NCBI GenBank assembly: GCA_005883365.1
Contig: VAXA01000113.1
Coordinates: forward strand, 1 to 6,550
Direction: 5' to 3'
From: Actinomycetota bacterium
Lineage (GTDB): Bacteria; Actinomycetota; Thermoleophilia; Gaiellales; Gaiellaceae
DNA length: 6,550 bases
Position numbers and translations under genes: made by a program. How positions within the stretch are numbered: the first letter of the stretch is position 1; every line of letters begins with the position of its first letter. Below the pieces are notes generated by a model. The model saw only the letters and a program-made list of their open reading frames with translations. It was not told the origin of the DNA and ran no database searches. Positions 1-5,085 of this stretch are shown one piece after another.

Positions 1-882
1 GCCCTGGTGGTCCTGGCGGACGTCCGTGAAGTCCGGCAGCGGATCCCAGAAGCCGGGCGTGTCCGATCCCTTGAGGTTCGTGTAGCAGTTGATCGGGCCG
101 GTGAGGCAGTCCGCCGGCGCGCCTCGCTGGACGTACGACGCCCACGTCACGTGGTAGCGGTGGAGGAGCCAGGTGAGGTCGGTCCACCCGTATAGCGGAC
201 CGTGGGGACGTTGCCGCAGCGTCGCGCTCGGGCCGCTGCCCGGGCCCTGGAGGTTCGTCGTGCACGTGCTCGGCCGGTACGGGTCGCTGCAGCGAGCGGA
301 CCAGCCGGAAACGAGCCAGAGGTGCGCCGGCAGGCTCCAGCCCCAGTTCGGCTCGAACATGTGGTCCTGGAGAACGAAGTTCCGCGCGTAGGCCCAATAG
401 TTCGGGATCTGGCCGCCGTCGTGATAGCTCATCACGTTCGGATGCCTGAGGTGCGCGCACGCGGAGCTGCGCCTATGGAGGCGGCAGCGGCTGATGAGCG
501 TTCCGTCGGTGACGCGGATGAAGCCGTCCATGCGCCCGCCGTCGACGTCCTTCTGGCCGGCGAGCGGGCCGTGCGCGCCGCCCGAGTCGTCGGCGCCGCT
601 CGGGTCGAGGAACGGCTTCACGCAGCCCCCGACTCCGTTCGGCACGCACACCGTCGGCACGCCGTGCTGCATCGGGATCCCGTCGGCGTGGGGATAGGTG
701 CCGAAGAAGGAGTCGAAGGAGCGGTTCTCCTCCATGATCACGATCACGTGGCGGATCTCGTGGATGTCGCCTGTCCGCCGTGTGTGCCGCGAGCCCGCCA
801 CGCCAGTCCGCGGGGACGAGGAGCCGCAACCCGCCGCCCCGAGGACGATGAACAGCAGGGCGACGCGGCGGACGAGTCTCAG
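1..882 (-). CDS. Secreted phosphoesterase (PF04185), paralog B, 3' end cut by window edge
   Basis: This frame is open for 294 codons to the window edge and encodes the N-terminal part of a phospholipase C/acid-phosphatase family enzyme, which hydrolyses phosphate esters outside the membrane. The family hallmark ENRSFD lies at residues 52-57 (E52 and N53 are expected metal ligands). [17 protein letters not shown] and the [18 protein letters not shown] block follow; the Ser of SLPAH is the probable nucleophile by analogy with AcpA-type enzymes. It aligns throughout with the neighbouring paralog. The start is uncertain: no in-frame ATG, GTG or TTG precedes the hydrophobic leader. The best choice is CTG at 882-880, which overlaps the upstream TGA as CTGA and gives an n-region with RLVRR, a hydrophobic stretch and a possible weak lipobox (GAAGC, Cys19). 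ATT at 888-886 is the alternative. No Shine-Dalgarno is visible, so translational coupling is likely. Family assignment is firm; substrate is unknown. Confidence 0.85.
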   Translation of the reverse strand, partial: MRLVRRVALLFIVLGAAGCGSSSPRTGVAGSRHTRRTGDIHEIRHVIVIMEENRSFDSFFGTYPHADGIPMQHGVPTVCVPNGVGGCVKPFLDPSGADDSGGAHGPLAGQKDVDGGRMDGFIRVTDGTLISRCRLHRRSSACAHLRHPNVMSYHDGGQIPNYWAYARNFVLQDHMFEPNWGWSLPAHLWLVSGWSARCSDPYRPSTCTTNLQGPGSGPSATLRQRPHGPLYGWTDLTWLLHRYHVTWASYVQRGAPADCLTGPINCYTNLKGSDTPGFWDPLPDFTDVRQDHQG

Positions 883-2297
883 CTGAATGGTGGATGGAGC
901 GGGAGGATGAGTGGGCGTCGGGGCTTCTGAGCGAAGTTGAAGTCGTTGACGAGGTTGCCGAGGATCGCCTCGTTTTCGCGGACATCGGGCCGCGGGTCGG
1001 GCCGGCCGTCGGTGCTCGGGTCGATCCGGTGCCGGTGCAGGAAGTCGTCCTCGATGAACTTCAGGTAGGCGTCCTGACTCAGGATCTGGTGGTCCACGTA
1101 GCCCCTCTTCGCGTAGGGGCTGATCACGAGGGCGGGCACGCGAAGTCCGTAGCCCTGGCTGTCGACGTCCGGAGGCTTGACGTGGTCGTAGAAGCCGCCC
1201 CAGTCGTCCCAGCCGAGGAAGATCGCGGTCGATTTCCAGGTGCGCGAGCGCATGATCGAGTTGATCACGCCGGTCACGTATGCCTGGCCGCGCGTGACGA
1301 GGGCAGGCGGATGGTCGCTCACCTTGTCCGCGGGCACGATCCACGAGACCGATGGAAGCCTGTTGTGTGCGAGGTCCGTGAAGAGGGCGTGCAGCGGTTA
1401 GATGTTGCGAAGCTGGTGGTCCTCCCGCACCGTGTCGAAATACGGCAGCGGGTTCCAGATGCCGGGTGTCTTCGAGTTTTGCGGCACCGGCGCACAGAAC
1501 ATCTTGTTGTCCGCGCAATCGGGCTGCGTGCCCTTGTCGACGTAGTAGCTCCAGCTGACGTGGTAGCGGTGCAGGAGATAGGTCAGATCGGTCCAGGCGT
1601 AGTCCGGCACCTCGCCGTGCACGTTGCCCGGCTCACCCGGCGGCGAGCCCGGGAATTGTGGCGCGGAGTGGCAGCTCATCGGGTCGCGCTTCGTAGTGCA
1701 GTTCGCCGACCACCCCGAGACGAGGTAGAGGTGCTCGGGCAGGCTCCACGACGAGTCCGACTCGAACATGTGGTCCTGGAGGACGAAGTGGCTCGCGTAG
1801 TCCCAGTAGTTCGGGATCTCGCGCCAGTCGTGGTAGCCCATGACGTCCGGCTTGTTCGGCATGTACGAGCACTGAGGGTCGTCGAAGTGGATCTTGCAAA
1901 AGCTCGTCCGGCCGAGCTCGGCCTGATTGACGAAGCCGTCCATCCGTCCGCCGGCCATGTCCGCCAACGCGGTCTCGTGGCCGTGAGGGCCGCCCGCATT
2001 GCGATCCTTGGAGTCGTGATAGGGGCGGTCGCAGCTGCTGCGATCGGGATCCGGGACGCACGGCAGCGTGCCCGGGTTCCCGGCGAGCCCGGGGATTCCG
2101 TCGGCGCCGGGATACGTACCGAAATAGGAGTCGAAGGAGCGGTTCTCCTGCATGATGATCACCACGTGGCGGATCTGGTGGATCCCGTGGCGGGCACCTG
2201 CCCGGGCCTCGTGTCTATGGCCTTGCCGCCCGGCTGAAGCGAGCACCGGCACGGCGAGCGAAGCCACCGCGAGCACGAGGAAGATGACCCGCTTCAA
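879..2297 (-). pseudogene. Secreted phosphoesterase (PF04185), paralog A, interrupted by in-frame TAA
   Basis: Reading through one stop gives a 472-residue phospholipase C/acid-phosphatase family protein, a normal family length. It starts with TTG at 2297; an in-frame TAA at 2312-2310 and no other usable codon between them force this start. Residues 1-22 form a Sec signal peptide (KR, hydrophobic core, ASA cleavage site). ENRSFD is at 51-56, YHDWREIPNYW at 155-165, SWSLPEHLYLVSG at 183-195 (probable Ser nucleophile), and [11 protein letters not shown] at 363-373 with the metal-binding Asp pair 364-365. The tail [13 protein letters not shown] (391-403) is also typical. Codon 300 (1400-1398) is TAA directly after LRNI; both sides stay in the same frame. 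Without readthrough the product lacks the second metal-binding half and should be inactive. It is either a recent nonsense mutation (one C-to-T change from CAA would do it) or a sequence error. Its TGA overlaps the start of paralog B. Confidence 0.85.
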
Positions 2298-2350
2298 CCG
2301 GCGCGCAGCTTACGCCGCGTTCTTGAGAGCCGGGTGAGACTCGCGCGCCG

Positions 2351-2512
2351 CTACAGGAACATGACCCAGGTGCGGGTCGCGCCGCACGAGCAGTCCTTGT
2401 GCTTGGCGGAGCAGCTACGACAGTCCCAGTACTCCCACCAGATCCATTTCAGGTGCTGCACCTCGAGCGCCATCAGGGCGAGGATCCAGAGGAGGATCGC
2501 GGTCCGCGACAC
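2351..2512 (-). CDS. Small membrane-anchored protein with Cys cluster, unknown function
   Basis: An unlisted 53-codon frame from GTG at 2512 to TAG at 2351. Residues 4-19 (TAILLWILALMALEVQ) are hydrophobic enough for one membrane anchor or uncleaved signal. An aromatic stretch follows (LKWIWWEYWDC), then the cluster CRSCSAKHKDCSC with Cys at 31, 34, 41 and 43 (C-x2-C-x6-C-x-C), and a short hydrophobic end. The spacing of four cysteines with a nearby His suggests metal binding or disulfides; this is inference. It lies 53 bp upstream of paralog A and 70 bp downstream of the 52-aa membrane gene, all on the minus strand, so the four genes may share a transcript. The purine run GAGGGG abuts the GTG directly, so the start is not settled; an internal ATG at 2473 would remove most of the membrane segment. 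I do not recognise the family. The non-random composition argues that it is a real gene. Confidence 0.55.
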   Translation of the reverse strand: MSRTAILLWILALMALEVQHLKWIWWEYWDCRSCSAKHKDCSCGATRTWVMFL

Positions 2513-2533
2513 CCCCTCACGGTCGCAGAGGAA

Positions 2534-2558
2534 CGGGCGGCCCGCAATGGGCCGCCCG
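2534..2558 (-). terminator. Perfect 10-bp GC hairpin, possible terminator or attenuator
   Basis: CGGGCGGCCC (2534-2543) and its exact reverse complement (2549-2558) flank a 5-base loop. It sits 24 bp past the stop of the 52-aa membrane gene and 21 bp before the GTG of the next minus-strand gene. No T-run follows on the minus strand (GTTCC only), so it is not a classical intrinsic terminator. It could be a transcript-stabilising or partial-termination hairpin that separates expression of the small gene from the phosphoesterases. Confidence 0.45.
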
Positions 2559-2582
2559 ACTCATCCTCGAGGCGCGTGTGGC

Positions 2583-2741
2583 CTACCAGCGTCCTGCGCC
2601 GGCGCGGCCGAAGCCGCCGGTGAACAGGCTGATCAGCCAGATCAGCGCGACCACCGCAGCGACGATGAACAGCCAGTGCACCACGAAGCCGACGCCGAAC
2701 GCGACGAGCGCCAGAATCGCCAACAGAACAAGCAACAGCAT
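2583..2741 (-). CDS. 52-aa hydrophobic membrane protein (lmo0937/DUF5670-like)
   Basis: ATG at 2741 to TAG at 2583 encodes 52 residues. Two hydrophobic segments are visible, about residues 1-20 (MLLLVLLAILALVAFGVGFV) and 22-41, joined by VHW, then a short Gly/Arg tail ending in GAGRW. This pattern of a tiny, Leu/Val/Ala-rich double-spanning protein with F-G-x-G-F and a His-Trp turn matches the lmo0937-family/DUF5670 membrane proteins, which are often linked to general stress responses in Gram-positive bacteria; the match is from memory of the family. The start is well supported by AAGGAGG seven bases upstream. A sigmaB-like promoter candidate lies 33-56 bp upstream. It is the first gene of the minus-strand run and has a hairpin 24 bp after its stop. 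Its molecular role is unknown. Confidence 0.8.
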   Translation of the reverse strand: MLLLVLLAILALVAFGVGFVVHWLFIVAAVVALIWLISLFTGGFGRAGAGRW

Positions 2742-2748
2742 CTCCACC

Positions 2749-2755
2749 CCTCCTT
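2749..2755 (-). promoter_or_regulatory. Strong Shine-Dalgarno for the 52-aa membrane protein
   Basis: AAGGAGG on the minus strand, inside a longer purine run GGAAGGAGGGG, lies seven bases before the ATG at 2741. It is by far the best ribosome-binding site in the window and suggests high translation of this small gene; most other genes here show weak or no such site. Confidence 0.8.
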
Positions 2756-2773
2756 CCGTACGAGCGGGGTCTG

Positions 2774-2797
2774 ATTTCCGAGTTCGGGTCTGAAAAC
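2774..2797 (-). promoter_or_regulatory. Candidate sigmaB-like promoter for the small membrane gene
   Basis: On the minus strand GTTT (2797-2794) is separated by 14 bases from GGAAAT (2779-2774). This resembles the actinobacterial sigmaB/sigmaH-type pattern G-TT plus 14-16 bases plus GGGTAT, with two mismatches in the second box. Transcription would start near 2767, leaving a leader of roughly 25 bases that contains the AAGGAGG site. The fit with a stress-type small membrane protein is suggestive, but the match is imperfect. Confidence 0.3.
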
Positions 2798-2834
2798 GTC
2801 GAAGTCCCGGGCGCGGTTACGCCGCGTCGGCGGG

Positions 2835-2851
2835 GCGCGCTACCAGCGCGC
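2835..2851. repeat. 7-bp inverted repeat in the divergent intergenic region
   Basis: GCGCGCT (2835-2841) and AGCGCGC (2845-2851) form a perfect inverted repeat with a 3-base spacer. It lies between the divergent genes starting at 2741 (minus) and 2914 (plus), so it could be an operator or a short hairpin. In such GC-rich DNA a palindrome like this can arise by chance. No convincing sigma70-type promoter was found for the plus-strand gene. Confidence 0.25.
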
Positions 2852-2913
2852 TGGACTGGCGCAGCGCGATCATTGTTGCCTGCCGGGGCGCCGTCGTTCT
2901 AGGCTGCGCACGG

Positions 2914-3183
2914 GTGCCGGGTCGTTCCGAGAAAGAGCAGCGTGCCGAGCGTGACCTCCTGTTCGAGGTCAACGCGCACGTTCACGAGGCGGCGAGGCGA
3001 TTCGAGGGCCCCCAACCGGAGCCGGACGTCTGGGACTTCACCTGCGAGTGCGGCGTGCCCGATTGCCGCGTGCCGGTGCCCCTCACGCTGGCCGAGTACG
3101 AGGCGCTGCGAGCGGCAAACCGGCCGGTGCTGGCCTCTGGGCACGAGAAGGTGGCCCCTGCCGACGAGCTGTCGACCGCGTAG
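2914..3183 (+). CDS. 89-aa conserved hypothetical protein with CxCx4C motif
   Basis: GTG at 2914 to TAG at 3181-3183 encodes 89 residues. A charged N-terminal helix region (residues 5-31, many Glu/Arg, with the pattern LLFEVNAHVHEAARRF) is followed by FTCECGVPDC (42-51) and PLTLAEYEALRA (56-67), then ASGHEK (74-79). Cys 44, 46 and 51 plus His 77 could bind zinc; I infer this from spacing only. I recall short actinobacterial hypothetical proteins with the same plan: N-terminal RNE-like helix, CECG-x-PDC, LTLxEYE and a late GHE. None has a known function as far as I know. The start fits that length; only a weak AGG lies upstream. It is divergent from the minus-strand genes and sits 27 bp before the dehydrogenase, so it probably heads that operon. 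Confidence 0.75.
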   Translation: MPGRSEKEQRAERDLLFEVNAHVHEAARRFEGPQPEPDVWDFTCECGVPDCRVPVPLTLAEYEALRAANRPVLASGHEKVAPADELSTA

Positions 3184-3210
3184 ATCGACGCCTGCATAGA
3201 GTCAAGGGCC

Positions 3211-3948
3211 ATGGCGGCCCTCGACCTGACCGGCAAGCGGGCGATCGTGACCGGCGCGTCGTCGGGCATCGGCCGCGCGACTGCGGCTGCGCTCGCGGCT
3301 GCCGGCGTGCACGTGGCCGGCGGCGCGCGCCGCGTCGATCGGCTCGAGACCGAGGTCGCGCTCGCCCTGGACGTCTCCGACGCCGCGAGCTGCGAGCGCT
3401 TCGTCGCAGAGGCCGTCGAGCGCCTCGGGGGCCTCGACATCCTCGTCAACAACGCCGGCCTCGCCGTGGGCCGGGCCCCGTTCGACGAGTCGAGCGAGGA
3501 GGACGAGGCGCCCGTCTGGGCGGTCAACGTCGCCGGGCTCGTCCGGATGACGCGACTCTGCCTGCCGCATTTCGGCGATTGGGGCCACATCGTCAACATG
3601 GGCTCCGTCGCCGGCCGGCAAGCCTACGAGGGCGGAGCGACGTACGTCGCCTCGAAGTTCGCCGAGCGCGGCTTCACATACGCGCTGCGCGAGGATCTCC
3701 TCGGCCGGCCGATCCGCATCACGACTGTCGATCCGGGGCTCGTCGAGACGGACTTCTCGCTCGTCCGCTTCAAGGGCGACGAGGAGAAGGCGGCGGCCGT
3801 CTACCGCGGCATCGAGGCGATCCAGCCGGAGGAGATCGCCGACTGCATCCTGTTCGCGCTCACCCGGCCGTGGCACGTGAACGTCGACGAGATCGTCGTC
3901 AAGGCGCGCAACCAGGCCTCCGGCGGGCGCATCCTGCGGGACGAATGA
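3211..3948 (+). CDS. Classical short-chain dehydrogenase/reductase, YdfG-like
   Basis: This 245-residue protein has the usual classical SDR length and a full set of motifs: the Rossmann glycine motif TGASSGIG (14-21), NNAG (80-83), and the catalytic tetrad Asn106, Ser132, Tyr145 and Lys149 (YVASK). PGLVETDF (175-182) closes the nucleotide site. Arg40-Arg41 after the second strand favours NADP(H) over NAD(H). The C-terminal part (PEEIADCILFAL, HVNVDEIVVK) is typical of the YdfG/3-hydroxy-acid (serine) dehydrogenase branch, which oxidises the beta-hydroxyl of small hydroxy acids such as serine; the real substrate is not shown. It is a soluble cytoplasmic enzyme. ATG at 3211 has AAGGG just upstream. 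Its TGA overlaps the ATG of the formyltransferase (ATGA), indicating translational coupling. Confidence 0.92.
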   Translation: MAALDLTGKRAIVTGASSGIGRATAAALAAAGVHVAGGARRVDRLETEVALALDVSDAASCERFVAEAVERLGGLDILVNNAGLAVGRAPFDESSEEDEAPVWAVNVAGLVRMTRLCLPHFGDWGHIVNMGSVAGRQAYEGGATYVASKFAERGFTYALREDLLGRPIRITTVDPGLVETDFSLVRFKGDEEKAAAVYRGIEAIQPEEIADCILFALTRPWHVNVDEIVVKARNQASGGRILRDE

Positions 3949-4736
3949 GCTGGCGCGTCGTCATCGTGACCCGCATCCCGCCGGTGTTGCTGGGCTTCGA
4001 CGCCGTCGTGCGGGAGGCGGGACACGAGGTGGTCGCGTTCCTGACGATGCGGAACGCCGACGGCCGCTACGGCCCCGTCTCGCATACTGGCGACCTCGTG
4101 CTCGCCGCCGCGGCCGACCTCGACGTCCTCCTGCCTGCGCGCCGGAGCACCGTCGCGCCCCTGCTCGCCTCGGTGCAGCCCGATCTCGTCGTCTGCATGG
4201 GCTTCCCGTGGAAGATCCCGGCCGACGCGCTCGCAGTGCCGCGCCTCGGCTGGCTCAACGGCCACCCGTCGCTCCTGCCCTTGCACCGCGGCCCGCTCCC
4301 CGTCGCCTGGGCGATCCGGGCGGGCGACGAGGAAGTGGGCATCACGTTCCACCGCATGGACGCAGAACTCGACACCGGGCCGATCCTCTCCCAGCGGCGC
4401 TTCCCGCTCGGCGAGCTCGAGGAGCCCGACGTCTTCTACGGGCGGTTCGGCCCCGTGATCGGTGAGGCGCTCGCAGAGGCGCTGGAGCGGCTGGCGGCCG
4501 GAGTCGAGGGAACGGCGCAAGGGGAGGACGGCAGCTACGAGTCCTTCTTCACCGAGGACGACGCGTGGCTCGACCTCACCCGTCCGGCTGCCGAGCTCCA
4601 TCGCCTCGCCTGGGCATGGCGTTACGCGATGTCGCTCGACGGGACACGCGGCGCGCTGCTCGAGCTCGACGGCACGCCGGTGCGGGTGCAGGAAGAGGCC
4701 ACGAGCTCCATCGCTCGGGCTCCATCCACGCGCTGA
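3945..4736 (+). CDS. Short formyltransferase of the methionyl-tRNA formyltransferase fold
   Basis: The 263-residue protein carries the formyl-transfer domain (PF00551): a Rossmann start RVVIVTR (4-10), PDLVVCMGFPWKIP (79-92), the catalytic Asn105 and His107 in NGHPSLLP, the RG-P-P segment (115-119), and Asp143 in AELDTGPIL. Asn-His-Asp is the known triad that moves a formyl group from 10-formyltetrahydrofolate to an amine. About residues 205-255 (DLTRPAAELHRLAWAWRY, GTPVRV) resemble a shortened C-terminal domain of the Fmt type. It is shorter than true Fmt (about 310 aa) and sits beside a dehydrogenase rather than peptide deformylase (def), so it may formylate a sugar amine or other metabolite instead of Met-tRNA. 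ATG overlaps the SDR stop. Its last 161 bp overlap the convergent PPOX frame. Fold and chemistry are well supported; the acceptor is unknown. Confidence 0.85.
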   Translation: MSWRVVIVTRIPPVLLGFDAVVREAGHEVVAFLTMRNADGRYGPVSHTGDLVLAAAADLDVLLPARRSTVAPLLASVQPDLVVCMGFPWKIPADALAVPRLGWLNGHPSLLPLHRGPLPVAWAIRAGDEEVGITFHRMDAELDTGPILSQRRFPLGELEEPDVFYGRFGPVIGEALAEALERLAAGVEGTAQGEDGSYESFFTEDDAWLDLTRPAAELHRLAWAWRYAMSLDGTRGALLELDGTPVRVQEEATSSIARAPSTR

Positions 4737-5085
4737 CACGGCGCGCGTCCCGGTCGTGGAACGGCCGGCCGCCGTAGCGGATCGAGAGCCGGTCGATGTC
4801 CGCCAGATCCTGATCGTCCTCGAACGAGACGATGCGGCCGAGCAGGGTGACCTGCGCATACCAGTTGTCGGCGCCGAGGACGGTGAGAGCGACGGCCGGG
4901 TTCTCGCGCATGTAGCGGAGGCGGAGGCGGCTCTCGTCCATGTTCAGGAGGACGCGCTCGTCCTCCCAGTCGTACCAGGTGGCGGCCGTGTGGGGAGCGC
5001 CGCCCGGGCTCACGGTCGCGACGACGGCCGGGTTCGGCCGGGCGAGAAACGCGTCGACCTCGGGGGGAACGGGGACGCGCGGCAC
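4576..5085 (-). CDS. PPOX-class F420/FMN split-barrel protein with C-terminal extension
   Basis: GTG at 5085 to TGA at 4576 encodes 169 residues. Residues 1-129 match the PPOX-class F420-dependent oxidoreductase family (pyridoxamine-phosphate-oxidase-like split barrel): EVDAFLARPNPAVVATVSP (9-27), GAPHTAATWYDWEDERVLLN (29-48), RLRYMRENPAVALTVLGADN (55-74) and a late RVSAWMEPERW (116-126). Such small cytoplasmic enzymes bind F420 or a flavin and reduce or sense small substrates; the cofactor cannot be read here. Family members usually end near the W126-W129 region. The last 40 residues are a Pro/Ala/Arg-rich tail that looks like read-through antisense to the formyltransferase gene, and even residues 117-129 lie inside that gene. 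It follows the MFS gene, whose aberrant frame overlaps its start; AGTAGGG lies 8 bases before the GTG. Confidence 0.8.
   Translation of the reverse strand: MPRVPVPPEVDAFLARPNPAVVATVSPGGAPHTAATWYDWEDERVLLNMDESRLRLRYMRENPAVALTVLGADNWYAQVTLLGRIVSFEDDQDLADIDRLSIRYGGRPFHDRDARRVSAWMEPERWSSWPLPAPAPACRRARAARRVSRRATSRNAMPRRGDGARQPDG

Noticed and set aside
202..930. Plus-strand open frame of 242 codons
   Set aside because: It is the antisense shadow of phosphoesterase B; low-complexity Ala/Arg/Val composition and no motif.
473..985. Minus-strand open frame of 170 codons starting upstream of paralog B
   Set aside because: It is Arg/Pro-rich and out of frame with the ENRSFD-containing sequence; the adjacent minus frame carries the real protein.
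1398..1400. TAA read as a sense codon (stop reassignment or selenocysteine-like recoding)
   Set aside because: Bacterial recoding uses TGA or TAG rather than TAA, and no recoding element is evident after it. A single nonsense change or sequence error is simpler.
894..2237. Long plus-strand open frame (447 codons) opposite phosphoesterase A
   Set aside because: It is antisense to a gene with clear family motifs. Its composition (Val/Arg/Asp-rich, no recognisable domain) is typical of a mirror frame in GC-rich DNA.
2334..2774. Plus-strand open frame of 146 codons across the small-gene region
   Set aside because: It is antisense to two minus-strand small genes with better coding character and a strong ribosome site; its Gln/Arg/Asp-rich end is the mirror of the hydrophobic protein.
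2310..2827. 11-base direct repeat TTACGCCGCGT at 2310-2320 and 2817-2827, near the starts of two minus-strand genes
   Set aside because: The match is short and the distances to the two starts differ (about 13 versus 76 bases), so a shared regulatory site is not supported.
2873..2902. Sigma70-like promoter TTGTTG plus TTCTAG before the gene at 2914
   Set aside because: The second box matches the consensus poorly and the implied leader is only a few bases long; not enough to call.
3048..3944. Upstream extension of the formyltransferase frame through the SDR gene
   Set aside because: The residues before the ATG at 3945 are an Arg-rich shadow of the SDR gene. The protein family begins at MSWRVVIVTR, so the frame is not a fusion.
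3801..4859. Minus-strand open frame of 352 codons opposite the formyltransferase
   Set aside because: It mirrors the formyltransferase, which has a full catalytic triad; the frame itself has no recognisable domain.
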